Of a stretch of DNA of 64,000 nucleotides, positions 1 through 11,555 are shown piece after piece (position 1 is the first letter of the stretch; the number at the start of each line of letters is the position of its first letter). The DNA comes from Paulinella micropora (Eukaryota > Cercozoa > Imbricatea > Euglyphida > Paulinellidae). Location: assembly GCA_019918135.1 (NCBI GenBank), contig WBZZ01006968.1:287501-351500 (forward strand). Reading direction: 5' to 3'. The translations under genes were made by a program, and so were the position numbers. The notes beneath the pieces were generated by a model. The model was given only the letters and a program-made list of their open reading frames with translations. It was not told the DNA's origin and searched no databases.

Positions 1-67
1 TTCTTTCTTTCTTTCTTTCTTCAAGAGTCTTTCCTTTCCTTTCCTTTCTTTTCTTTCTCTTCCTTTC
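1..67. repeat. CTTT/CCTTT pyrimidine microsatellite
   Basis: Imperfect tandem CTTT changing to CCTTT units run from the first base of the window. It is a simple repeat with no coding potential and may continue to the left of the window. Confidence 0.9.
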
Positions 68-1373
68 GTACTATTAATAATTGTAACACCCACGGTAAAC
101 TACATCGTTTTTACGCTATTAGGGTTTACGGGAATTTACTCGTGGAAGTAATTTCTTGTTTTTTAAATGTATTTTAAGATGAATTCTTATTACATTTCCG
201 GTTCTTATTAATACATCCGGTTTTAACGTGGTTTTAGGATATGGAATATGAGAAGAAAGCTGGGATGCTTGGATCTCAAAACCTACATCTAACACGTAAC
301 CGTTTACCGGAGTGGAGAAAGGTTTTCAGGATGCAGATTACATGATTATGTAGCATCCATATTGAATAATCTCCCACATTAATAGCGTTGACCCGATCCT
401 TCTACATCATATGTAGTAACCGTTTGAAGTTTTGGAAAAAGGTCACGGAAATTCCGTGAAATTTTGCCTTTTTTCCCGTGACTGGGAGTTTATGGCTAAA
501 TAAGGGAAACTGCACTTATGGTTGTTGTTTTGGTGCATGTTTTGCGGCATTTGTGCAGGTTACGGACGTAACGAAACGTGTCAGTTGAACACTCCGTTTT
601 TAACGGTTTTTCCCTCTGACTTGTTGTTTGGGTTCAGACTTCGGACTTCCCTTTCTACTTTAGAAGTGGAGGTTAGTTCTGAACCAGTTGTGTTCAACGT
701 TATTATTAAATTCCTTTTTATTATTGAGCTCGTAAGGGTAAGAGCTCCGGTCATATTACATTTGGAGTCCCTATGCTTTTTTCAAACTCATAAATTTTGG
801 AATTTGGAACGACCGTGACACACTCTCTGGGGACAATCAGTCACTGTTGTTGACTGTGTCTTGGTGAGAGTGTCAAGTAGCTTCTCAACTATCAGTACCC
901 TGTACTGGTCGTGTGAGATAGTGCTTGCAGTCGTCTCGGGCAAGGGAAACTACAGGTGGTAAGGGGGGTTTTGGAGAAACAGGGAAGAACCCGATCTCCA
1001 AACTTGGACCTTGACACCTAGGAGGTCAACATGTCTGCGATACTGGGTTTGGTGCTGACTTTGACCCATGGTATGTTTGTTTCGTTTAGCCTGGTGCTCT
1101 CTCATGGTTAGTTGAGTGAGAAGCACAGGTGGTTGAATTGGTCTGCTGTGGAAGATGTCTGCAGCTGGTGCAGGGAAGGACCCATTATGCGCCTAGCAGG
1201 CAGTGTCAGAGCGGCCAGCAATCATTATGGGAAAGAAGCATGCATTGTGTCTCTCTGTGGGAGGATGTGAGCTGGCGTGTTGTCTCTCTTTTCCTGTTGT
1301 GAGTGGAAGGGAGAGCATAGCTCTTTCATTTATTTTTTTATCTGGGATGAGAGGGTGCATGTCTTTCTTCTCT
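68..1373. other. AT-rich stretch without a recognisable gene
   Basis: Mixed AT-rich sequence. The only forward reading frame of any length (522-818) has no recognisable domain and a composition like random translation. No tRNA, rRNA or transposon end was seen by eye. Confidence 0.5.
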
Positions 1374-1952
1374 ATGCATTGGATTGCATTGGATAGCATT
1401 GGATATGCATTGGATATGCATTGGATATGCATTGGATTGCATTTGATTGCATCGGTATGCATTGGATTGCATCTGGATTGCATATGGATTGCATTGGATT
1501 GCATTGGATTGCATTGGATTGCATCTGGATTGCATTGGATTGCATCTGGATTACATTGGATTGCATTGGATTGCATCTGGACTGCATTGGATTGCATCTG
1601 GATTGCTTTGGAATGCAATGGATTACATTGGATTGCATTGGAATGCATGGGAATGCATGGGATTGCATGGGATTGCATGGGATTGCATTGGAATGCATTG
1701 GATTGCATGGGATTGCATGGGATTGCATTGGAATGCAATGAATTGCATTGGAATGCATGGGATTGCATGGGATTGCATGGGATTGCATTGGAATGCAATG
1801 GAATGCAATGGATTGCATTGGATTGCATTGGATTGCATGGGATTGCATGGGATTGCATTGGAATGCATTGGAATGCATTGGATTGCATTGGATTGCATGG
1901 GATTGCATGGGATTGCATTGGATTGCATGGGATTGCATGGGATTGCATTGGA
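1374..1952. repeat. 10-bp minisatellite, unit GGATTGCATT and variants
   Basis: About 58 units of GGATTGCATT, changing to GGATTGCATG and GGAATGCATT toward the right. The left part contains 11-12 bp variants with TCTGGATTGC. Because the units contain no stop codon in several phases, long frames of Met-Gln-Ser-Asn-Ala or Leu-His-Trp-Ile-Ala type repeats appear on both strands. These are products of the repeat, not genes. The unit carries an ATGCAT-like palindromic core. Confidence 0.95.
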
Positions 1953-2847
1953 AATGTGTTAATAATGGTTTGGTCACACTGAGGAGACTGACCAAGTGGT
2001 TATTAATACATAAGTTTTGATTAACGTTTTTTTTCTCTTATCTTTTCTTTCGGCAACCGGTTGGCTGATATTCGACGGTACGCTTTGAAGGCGGAAGTGA
2101 CGGATGTCACTATGGACTTAGTGATGGGGTGTCACTATGGATTTCGAAGTGATTACCGTACTGAATTGAATGGTTTTGAAGGCGGCTGGAAGGACTGTCA
2201 CTGAAATCTATACGGTGTGGGACGCACTGTATAAATATGGAGTGACATGACGGTAAAGCCATTCGGACATCTATGTTGCGTGTCAGATTTCAGTCACTTG
2301 GGCAGCTATGACATAGCTGAAGGAGCCGTGGGAAGGAAAGGGCTATAAAGACGGAAATCATCGACGGTTTCGATAAGCAAATATGTCATTCATCATATGT
2401 TATGGCATATTGGAGCTCACGGACTTTTTAGCCTCTGAGGGAGGTATTAAAAGCGTGCTGTCGAACCGACGAGCGGAGTGTATGATGCTACACTTTCATT
2501 ATATTATCCGCAGATGAAGGACTCTGCGCCTAGAGATGATGCTACCGCAACACGATGCCTATGCGTTGCTCAGGTTACCTCAAGTTGTGAATTTTGAGTG
2601 GGTATGAGATAATCGGCTAACGATACGTTGGCTAATTTTAATACATCGCGGGGGCGGGATTCGTGGCGGCAATAAAGGCGTGGTTGGACGGAATATGTTG
2701 CCTATTAAAGGAAGCATAGAAAGGGTGAATGGAAAGGCGAGGGCGGAGGTTACGGGGACAATGGTCTTGACCATTGAACTCTACTCCGGTATTATTATTA
2801 AAGTCCTTTGACATCCAGTTCTATGTCTGTCCGGAGTATTCACCAGT
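1953..2847. other. Intergenic AT-rich stretch
   Basis: No gene recognised. A short imperfect duplication (GTCACTATGGA, near 2106 and 2132) is present. The boundary with the GC-rich block at about 2848 is abrupt and falls inside a protein module, so the gene that follows is cut at its 5' side. Confidence 0.45.
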
Positions 2848-5800
2848 TACAGTTCCGACGTGAAGCTTTTTGCGCTGGAGCTGAACCACACGAACGCGTG
2901 CGACGACGTCGTGACCTGCGGCGACTTTGTGTGCCTCGTGAACGCCGCCAGCGCCACTTACGACTGCGTGAGCCCCTCGCCCTCGCCCACTGCCTCGATC
3001 ACGCCGACCCCGTCGCCCCTGGCGGGCGCGCTGCAGTGCGCGCAAGAACTGTGCCCGTGGGCCGAGTGCGTTAACAACCTGGGCGCGGGTGCGTGCGCTT
3101 GTTGGGCTTCCGCCTTTCCCACCGTTGGCGGAACGGGCTGCGCGCGCGACTACGTGCTACAATCGTTCGTGTGGGCGCACTGGGCGCTGCTCAGCGCGGT
3201 TGCCACAGGCGTCGCGTCGGGCGGCACGGACGCAACACGCGGGTCCTACGTGCGCCTGTACTCGGGCTACCCGAACGACCCCGTGGCCGTGGTGCACACA
3301 TTCTCGCGCACAGTGACCTTGCAGCAATGGCACGCGTACCGCCTGCGCCTCTGGGGCTCAAGATCGCCGGCTCGTGGGACACGGGCGTGCTGCGAGTGTC
3401 GGTCGCGCTCGGGACGACGGGCCCCGCGCAAATCATCTTTGACTGGACGGCGGTAGGCCTGACCGACACCGCGATGCCGCAGGCCCGGACGCTGCCCGAC
3501 TTCCTGGCGCCGGTAGCTATCGTCTTCGACCGGATGATTCTGGAGTTCCGCGCCGCCACGGGTTACGGCTCCGACGTGAAGCTTTTTGCGCTAGAGCTGA
3601 ACCACACGAACGCCTGCGGCGACGTGACGGACTGCGGTCAGTATTCCTGCGATGTGCGCGCGAGCGGGGCGTACGACTGCGCGAGCCCCTCGCGCACGCC
3701 CTCGCCCTCAGTGACGCCGTCGGCGTCGCCCGCTACGCTCGTGGTGCGCTGCGCCCAACAATTGTGCCCGTGGGCCGACTGCGTCAATGCGAACGGCGCG
3801 GGTGCGTGCGCTTGTTGGGACTCGGCGTTTCCCGCCAGTAGTGGCTGCGCGCGCGACTACACTGCGTCGGAGCTCGTGCTCGGCACCGAGTGGGCGCAGT
3901 CGGAGGCGGTCGTGGGCACGGCGTCCGCCGTCACGGACGCGACGTACGGCCGGGGCGTGCAGCTCTACGCGCCTAGCAACGCCAACGATTACGTGGTCTT
4001 GGTCCGCACTTTCGCCGCGCCGCTGGTCCTCCGCCAGTCCCATGCGTACCCCTTGCAGGTGGAGGGCACCAAGTCGTACGACGGCCGTGTCATCAGCTAC
4101 ACTGGCAACCTCGAAATAGCAGTGCGGCTGGGCTCGGGGGCTCCCACGGTGCTGGCGCCGGCCACGGCACTCACCAGCCTCAGCACTACTAGTACTGCGC
4201 TGGCCACGCAGTACCTGGGCACCTACGTGGCGGCGGTGGCCGACATGGTGTTTGATCGGCTGCAGCTGAAATTTATGGGCCGGTCCGCGGCCGGCGCGAG
4301 CGGCGTGCGGTTGTTTCGGCTGCGGCTGAACCATAGCGACGGTTGCGCCGACGTGACGGCGTGCGGGCAATTCTCATGCGAGGTCCAAAAAAGTGGCGCG
4401 TACGACTGCGTGAGCCCGTCGCCCACTAGCACGATATCGATCACGCCGACGGTGTCGAAGACGCCTTCGCCGTCGCCCACGGGCACGCCATTGACCACGG
4501 GCGCCGAGCAGTGCGCGCTGGACCTGTGCCCGTGAGCCAACTGCGTGAATACATACGGGCTGGCGGCGTGCCCGTGCTGGGACGCGTCGTTCCCCCCCCC
4601 CCCCCCCCCCCGCGAGCGACACGGGCTGCGCGCAAGACCTGGTGGTGCCCGAGTTCACGTACGGCAGCAACAGCGGTTCGCCGTACTGGGCGCTCAGCGT
4701 GAGCAACAACGGCTTTGCGCAGGGCTACACAGACGCCACGTACGGCAAGTACGTGACGCTGCAGCTGCAGATGGCTAGTCACAAGTGCAAATCATGCACA
4801 CGTTCAGCCGCGAGTTGGTGCTGAAACAATGGCACGTGTACACCCCGTACCTGACGGGGCGCATCTACAGCGCGGCCTCCTACGAGGGCCTGCTGGAGGT
4901 GTCGGTCGCGCTCAACGGCGGGAGCAAACAAGTACTCGCCGGCCATGGACCTATGGAGCTACCTGGTCAAGGGTACGGTGCGGACCGTGGCGCTGCCGAG
5001 CTTTACCTCGGGCGCCGAAGTGCGCTTTAACCAGCTGCTGCTCAAGTTCACCGCGGCGTACAGTTACGCGATCTCGTCGGCCGAGCTGTTCGGGCTGAAG
5101 CTCCGGCACGACAACGCGTGCCCCAGCTCGTTGCAGTGCGGGGCAGTGGGTGTGCGAGATCGGCGCGGGCGCCGTGTACAACTGCGTGAGCCCGACGCCG
5201 ACCCGCTCGCCTTCGCCTACCACGTCGGTCACCCCGTCGGCGTCCTCGACTGCCTCGATCACTGAGTCACCGACTGCCTCGCCGACCATTACGCTCACCC
5301 CCACGCCCGCCATCTCGCCGGGAGTGTCTCCCACCAGCTCGCTGAGCATCACGCCCACGATCTCGGTGACCAGTTCGCCCGACATAGACGAGTGCACGAC
5401 CACGACCTTGTGCCAGTGGGGCGACTGCACCAACACGTACGGCAGCTACATCTGCAGCTGCTGGCCCACGTCGTTCCCGACGCAGGCCGACAGCGACTGC
5501 CGGCCGAGCCTAGTACTCAATGCCGCTCCGTGGGATACGTACTGGAAGTTATACTCCACGGTGGGAACGGGCGTGGTGGGGAATTCGACCACCATTTATG
5601 GCAATGTGCCCAGCCTGGCCGGCTCCAGCTACGGCGCAATCGCGAGGGTCGTGCATACCTTCACGCGCAACATCTTGTTCAAGCAAGGGCGGATGTACTC
5701 GGTAACGTTGGGGCTGCTAGGCCACCCGTCCTACAGCTCGAGCGCAGGGACTGAATGTCTATGTTCGGAACAGCGCCAACGGGCAGGAGGAGGCGGTCAG

Positions 5801-7780
5801 CTACGGGGCCGCGAACAGCGCCCTGAGTAAGTCCGTCAAGACAACGGCCGGCTTGCCGAATTACTTTCCCTATGCCGACTTTGCTTTTAATCAGCTCGTG
5901 GTACAATTGTACCTGCAAGGAACCGCGGGTCTGTACCTGATCGACCTGCAGCTGAACGATACCGGTGCCTGCGACGGGGTTGCGGCGTGCGCGGCGTCGG
6001 GGCTCGTCTGCCAGCTCGACACGTTCGGCGGCTACGTCTGCGTCACGCCCACGCCTACTGTTTCCGTCTCGTCGTCTCGTCGTCGTCGTCGCGCACGGCC
6101 TCCCCCTCGCTCACGGCGTCCCCTTCGCGGTCCAGCTCGCTCACTGCTTCACCGTCGGCCACTCGCTCGCCCGACATTGACGAGTGCACGACCACGACCT
6201 TGTGCCAGTGGGGGGACTGCACCAACACGTACGGCAGCTACGTGTGCAGTTGCTGGCCGTCGTCTTTCCCGCCGCAGAGCGGGACGGGCTGCCGCCGCGA
6301 CCTGGTGTTCAACAACGGCGCCTACTCTAGCTTTTGGAGCCTAGTGGCTTCTGCCGGGCTCGGCGCCGCGTACAGCCTCAGCGACGCCAACGGCGTAGGG
6401 GTCCAGTGCATAGGCTACAATGCGGGTGACAGCGTGACGGTCGGGCGCACCCTGGGGAGCAGCGTGGTTCTGAAACAGGGGCAAACCTACACAATGCGCT
6501 TGGGGTTGGCGATCGCGGCGGGGTACGGGTTTACCAACGTAGGGACGCTCAGGATCTCGGTGAAAAACACGAGCACGGCCGCCACCCTGACGCTGAGCAC
6601 GCAAACTCCCGGGGTGAGCGGCATGCAGCTGGTGAGCTATGGCAGCTACACACCGTCCGCGGACTTCGTCTTTAACCAGCTCCTGATCCAACACTGGGGC
6701 AGCCCCGGGGGCGCTAACCTGTATAACGTGGAACTGAACAATACGGGCGCGTGCACCAACGTGGCGGCCTGTGCGGCGTCCGGGCTGCTATGCCAGCTCG
6801 ACGCCGTGGGCGGCTACGTGTGTGTGTCGCCCTCCCCGTCCAGGTCCCTAACGCCGTCAGGCTCGATCACCGCCACGGTATCCCTCAAACCGACGCCGTC
6901 CGTCACTGCCTCCAGCCCCCTCTCCCTCAGCGCCTCGGTGTCCCTCAGCGCCTCGGTGTCCCTCACCGCCTCAGTGTCCATCACGCCCAGCGTGACCAGA
7001 ACACCGACCGCTTCACTGACGCCGTCCGTCACGGTCACGGCTACTTCCACACCCACCATCTTGATCACACCGACGACCTCACCCGACATCAACGAGTGCA
7101 CGACCACGACCCTCTGCCAGTGGGGCGACTGTGTCAACACGTACGGCAGCTACACCTGCACTTGCTGGGCGCAGTCGTTCCCGCCCTATACGGGGAGCGG
7201 CTGCCTGCGCGACCTCGTGATAACCGAACTCGCGTTCGGCGCGGGTTTGTACTGGACGCAATCCACAGCTTTCGTTGCCACCGCTACTTCTGTCACTGAC
7301 GCTACGTACGGTAAGGGCGTGCTGTTCTACGCCGGTAGCGGCTCGAGCGATTATGTTACGCTGGTCCACACCTTTAGCAGCCAGCTAGTGCTCAAGGAAG
7401 GGCTAGCGTATGGGCTCCAGGTGGAGGGCATCAAATCTGGCGCCGTGGGCCTGGGCTACACCGGTAACCTAGAGGTCTCGGTGCAGCTCAACTCAGGGAC
7501 AACCACGGTGCTGATCTCGTACAACGCCCTGACCAGTATCACCCTCACTACCACGGTGCTAACTACGCACGTGCTGGGCAGCTACACGCCAGCGGGCGCG
7601 GACCTGGCTTTTAACAAGCTGTACCTGAAATACCTGGGCAGGTCCGCGGCCGCGTCCAGTGGTGTCAAGCTGTTTCGCTTTCGGCTGAACAACACTGGCG
7701 CATGCGCGGGCGTAACGGCGTGCACGTCGTTGGGGAAAGTGTGCCAACTCAATACCGACGGCAGCTACAGCTGTGTGTAA
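2848..7780 (+). pseudogene. Modular EGF-like repeat protein, broken
   Basis: About six repeated modules are visible across all three forward frames. Each has an EGF-like core (C-x-LCPWADC-x-N-x-x-G-x-x-C-x-CW; later copies begin DIDEC, the usual start of calcium-binding EGF domains), a beta-rich stretch of about 150 residues (for example 3840-4250 and 7200-7650), a short Cys segment with LNHTNAC or LNNTGAC, and a Ser/Thr/Pro linker (SPSPTASITPTPS). Such a protein would be secreted or on the cell or particle surface, which is inference. The gene is not intact: it starts inside a module at 2848 and shifts frame near 3340, at the C20 run near 4591, and near 4790, 4925, 5140, 5740 and 6060. An in-frame TGA (4533-4535) replaces the Trp seen in sister modules, and TAA at 7778-7780 cuts the last linker. 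The longest clean part is 6177-7780. Confidence 0.75.
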
Positions 7781-8507
7781 CCCTTGCCGACACCGTCGGT
7801 GACGCCCACAAGTTATGCGCGATGGTTATTCACAAGTAGTTACACTAAAGGATGTACTAACTTCTTTTCAATCTTACACCAGGACTGGAATGAAGGCAGA
7901 GTGTATCATTCCAGCGACAGCAACGTCCGTTCTTATATTTTACCCTGGTAGCAAAAAGTAAGAAAGGAACAAATGAGCGGGTAGGAGAGGGGGGGGGGGG
8001 GGAAAGAGAAAGAGTGTGACGAGGGGGGGGGCAGCCCGGTCCCCGCGCAACCAAATAGTTTGCAAGGTACCTGGGAGTAAGAGAAAAAAAGTAGCTTTTA
8101 ATTAAAGCATCTGTAATAATACGGATGGATTGAAGTCTTTGGTCTTGCGGTCGAGACACTACAGACTTTTCGCGACAGTCAGACTCCATCTGGCAAAAAC
8201 ACGATAACATAAAAAAAAGAGCGTGAAAATGTTTTTTTCCCCGCTTGAATCAGCGAAAGCCAGATGCGGGGGAGGGGGGGGGGGAGGGGATTGTGGCATT
8301 TGTACGGCCCCTCCCCCTCCGTGTTTTTCCCGGAGTGGCGCCATTTGCGCGGCCCCCCCCCCCCCTTCTCAGACGCCGGGGGGGGTGGGGGGGGCCTGTG
8401 AATCGGCGAGCAAGCATTGGTGGGAGGGGATTTTTTTCTGCCGCCAGACTTTTTCTGGGCCGGGGGTTGTGTTTTGTATTTCCTTGTTTATTTCTTTTTG
8501 CTGCCAG
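7781..8507. other. Intergenic stretch with G/C homopolymer runs
   Basis: Continues the broken modular gene for about 30 bases, then holds G runs near 7990, 8024 and 8270 and a C run near 8357. TTTCTTTTTGCTGCCAG just before the next start looks like a polypyrimidine tract plus 3' splice site, so a 5' exon for the F-box gene cannot be excluded. Confidence 0.5.
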
Positions 8508-10127
8508 ATGTTGCCACGCGTGATAGAATTGCTCCTGCCTCTTCTGCCAGCCAGCGACGTCGCAGCCCTCGGCGCCAGCGCCAAGGGATTCAACACCAAC
8601 GCCCTGTGCGAGAGGCTGCGGTTAGAGAAGCGCTGGCACTGTTTCTTGGCCGAGCTGCTGCAGCAGCCCGACCACTATGGCAGGCTGGGGGTCCTTGCCA
8701 AGGTGCTGGGGCCGACGAGCGGCATGCGCCACAAAAGTGTCTTCTGGAATGCCCCCGCGGTCTTCCGGTGCGCGCCGCTCGCGGGTCTGAGCCCATGGGT
8801 CGCGTTCCGGCGCGTGTACAGCGTAGTCAACCTGGTGGCGTGTACCCTGGCGCTGCGGCACCTGCAGGACCAAACGCTGCTCACCGTGCTGGACCACCGG
8901 GGCTTGCAGGAGGAGAGACTGGCAATCTCAGCGGCGCCGTTCGGCAGGCTAGTGAGTCGTGAAACGACCGGGCGCCTGTCGTCGCGCGCCTTCACGATTC
9001 GGGACCTACCAGCCTCGGACGAGGAGGCGATGTCTGTGACGCAGCTGCAGGTTTGTGTGCTCAGGCTCGAAAACCCCGCCCTTGCGCGCGCCACCAGACC
9101 TGACATAATCATCGTACAGCCCGCACGCGGGCGCGAGACTGAGACCGTGCTGCGCGAGCTCGCGGTGACTGGGGAGGTGGCGGTTCATTCGCTGCACGTC
9201 GTCCTGAGAAACGTCAGGACCCTGCGCAAGCTTGCCTGGCACGCCGGCGGAGACTCCCTGTCGGTATTTGGAACGCCGCTGGCGTGGGTCGAGCTCTCGG
9301 CGCCGGTGCGCTCGCTGGCAATTGTCGGTTGCCACTGGAGCCCGGGCACCACGCTGTGCGTCTGGTCCCACAAGATTGAACAGGGCTTGGAACTGGCACT
9401 GGAGCGGGCCCCGTACCTACTAGTGGGGCTGAGGGTGCGGTCCTCGTCGGGCTTGCTGGCATCGCTCAAACTAGTGGACCTGCTCTGCCTGACGAGGGTC
9501 GAGGGCTGGCCGCTGTCCACCGCGGGCGTCGCGGTGGGCTCTCTGTGCGCGCTGAACTGCCCAACGCTGCGCAGCTTTCAACACTTGCTGGTGCTCGAGC
9601 AGTTGCTGTTGAGCAACTGCACGATTCTGGCCAGCACGGCAAGAAGGCCGCTGTCGTTGGGGTCGCGGCTGGCCTCGCTCACTCTGGTGTGTTGCCCGCA
9701 AATTGTCTGGTTGAGCGAGACTGGGTCGCCCTGGTACCTGTCGCTGCACTACGCTATTGGCTCATTGCCGGTGACGCTGGACAAATGTCAGGTCTCGCAC
9801 CTGGCCGTACAGCTGCCCCGCGGCTGGGAGCACGAGATCGTCCGTGGCTGCATGTCGGTGGGCAGGCTGGAGCTGCGAACCTCGTCGTCTGAATTTGGTT
9901 TACGTCACACAAACCTCGACATCAGCGACGAACTGTTCGTCAACCTCCAGGCGGCGGCGCGCACCGTGTTGCGGCTGCGGCGGCTGGGGCTGCCCAGGCT
10001 GCCGCCCTCCACGACCGTCACGACTAGCCGCCGAAACACAGTGGACACGGAAGGCTGCACCGGATCGCCCTCGCTGGTACGGATTTGCGCGGGGGGCCGG
10101 TGCCGCAGTGTGTGGGTGCCTGCCTAA
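8508..10127 (+). CDS. F-box-like, leucine-rich protein
   Basis: Uninterrupted frame of 539 aa ending in TAA. The N-terminus (about residues 1-45) matches the F-box pattern: LPxLPASDVAALGASAKGFN followed by a helix with L..EKRW. The remaining 490 residues are rich in Leu, Cys and Trp with loosely LRR-like strands (for example LASLTLVCCPQIVWL), but no regular LRR period. F-box proteins usually recruit substrates to SCF ubiquitin ligases through Skp1, and large DNA viruses carry many of them. The frame is open further upstream to 8223, but that part is translated G/C runs, so the ATG at 8508 is preferred. Neighbours are a broken surface-type gene and transposon T1. Confidence 0.6.
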   Translation: MLPRVIELLLPLLPASDVAALGASAKGFNTNALCERLRLEKRWHCFLAELLQQPDHYGRLGVLAKVLGPTSGMRHKSVFWNAPAVFRCAPLAGLSPWVAFRRVYSVVNLVACTLALRHLQDQTLLTVLDHRGLQEERLAISAAPFGRLVSRETTGRLSSRAFTIRDLPASDEEAMSVTQLQVCVLRLENPALARATRPDIIIVQPARGRETETVLRELAVTGEVAVHSLHVVLRNVRTLRKLAWHAGGDSLSVFGTPLAWVELSAPVRSLAIVGCHWSPGTTLCVWSHKIEQGLELALERAPYLLVGLRVRSSSGLLASLKLVDLLCLTRVEGWPLSTAGVAVGSLCALNCPTLRSFQHLLVLEQLLLSNCTILASTARRPLSLGSRLASLTLVCCPQIVWLSETGSPWYLSLHYAIGSLPVTLDKCQVSHLAVQLPRGWEHEIVRGCMSVGRLELRTSSSEFGLRHTNLDISDELFVNLQAAARTVLRLRRLGLPRLPPSTTVTTSRRNTVDTEGCTGSPSLVRICAGGRCRSVWVPA

Positions 10128-10344
10128 AAAAAATTAAACAAAAGGGAGAGTGCGAGTGGGAGGGGGGGGGGGGGGCCGGCATCATCCTCTTTTTCCTTTT
10201 TTTAATACCTACGTGAACAAGCAAAAAAGAAAAAAATAAATAAATAAATAAAGAATTTAAAAAAAGAAAAAAAAAGAGGGGGGAACAGGTCTGCGAAGTG
10301 CAGGGACTGTCCCCCCCCCCCCCCCACCTCTCCCTCCCCCTTTG

Positions 10345-10375
<31 letters not shown>

Positions 10376-10544
10376 GGCGCACGAGGCGTGGCGCGTGTGG
10401 GGGGGGGGGGGGGGGCCGCCAACCCATCCGCGGGGCAAACCCCCAATCAGCATACACACACGCACAAAATCAGTCCTTTGGCCTCCACGGTGTTAGTACT
10501 CCCCCCTCTTCCAAGCGGGGTGGCTAAGCAAACGAATGTCAGAA
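10128..10544. other. Homopolymer-rich intergenic DNA and T1 target site
   Basis: Runs of G (10160, 10361, 10401), C (10311) and A, plus a short GT tract. AGAA at 10541-10544 is repeated at 20005-20008 and is the proposed target-site duplication of T1. No gene seen. Confidence 0.6.
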
Positions 10545-11537
10545 AACATCCACGACGCCTAAAAGTACTAGTCCCTTTTGCCTCAAGTGCATGAGGCAAA
10601 TTGATAAAAGAGTGAGGCAAATTCCAGCAAGTTTTATGCTTGTTTTCTGTATTTTATTGATAATTAAACATTACTAGATAATAAAAAATGAAATTTAAAT
10701 GAAATTTCAAGTTGGTAGGTAGTGAAAAGAAGCAAATATGGATGCAAAAAAAAGTGACATAGTGGCAAAATATTTGCCTCAAGTCTGCCTCGATTTTGCA
10801 TCATTTTTGCATAAAAACTTATGTAATTTTCAACAAATAACTTTGTTTTAATAAAATAATGAATTTATATATGATTTTGTTGCATTTTTCACAAGAAAAT
10901 ATTGGTGGCAGGTGGCACCTGGTGACTCACATTTTCATGACTGGTGACAGTATTATTACACTAAGTCAAAATGGAAAAACATTAGTTCCAGCAAGTTTTA
11001 TGTTTTTTTTTTTATTGATAATTAAACGTTACTAAATAATAAAAATTGAATTTACTATGAAATTTTCAACTTGATCGGTAGTGAAAAGAAGCAAATATAG
11101 ATGCAAAAAAAAAAGTGACAGTGGCAAAATATTTGCCTCAAGTCTGCCTCATTTTTGCATAAAAATTTATGTAATTTTCAACGAATAACTTTGTTTTAAT
11201 AAAATAATGAATTTATGTATGATTTTGTTGCAATTGGCACAAGAAAATATTGGTGGCAGGTGGCACCAGGTGACTCACATTTTCGTGACGTCACAAAATT
11301 ATTACACTAAGTTAAAATGGAAAAACATTAAGCAAGCACGTCACAACACTTAATATATTGTTTTTCTTTCATAATTAATCATGGAGAATCTAAATATATA
11401 TAGTTTATTAATAATAATAATAATATTAAGATCATTAACTTCAGTTGAAAATTGCCACATTATTTTTTCAAAATTTCCCTAAGTCATATATTAATACAAC
11501 CAATACCGACTGTTTTCCAGCGCAGATTTAATTACAA
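10545..11537 (+). repeat. T1 left terminal inverted repeat
   Basis: 993 bp, reverse complement of 19012-20004. It contains two tandem diverged copies of a block of roughly 360 bp (about 10620-10980 and 10985-11340), each starting TTCCAGCAAGTTTTATG and containing GTGACA..GTGGCAAAATATTTGCCTC and GGTGGCAGGTGGCACC. The outer 80 bp hold three GAGGCAAA/TTTGCCTC sites (10577, 10593, 10614). Confidence 0.92.
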
Positions 11538-11555
11538 ATTCAATAGAGAAATGAT

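Noticed and set aside
1193..1995. Several long frames on both strands with Met-Gln-Ser-Asn-Ala or Leu-His-Trp-Ile-Ala repeats
   Set aside because: Products of a 10-bp repeat without stop codons; open on both strands in several phases and without unique sequence.
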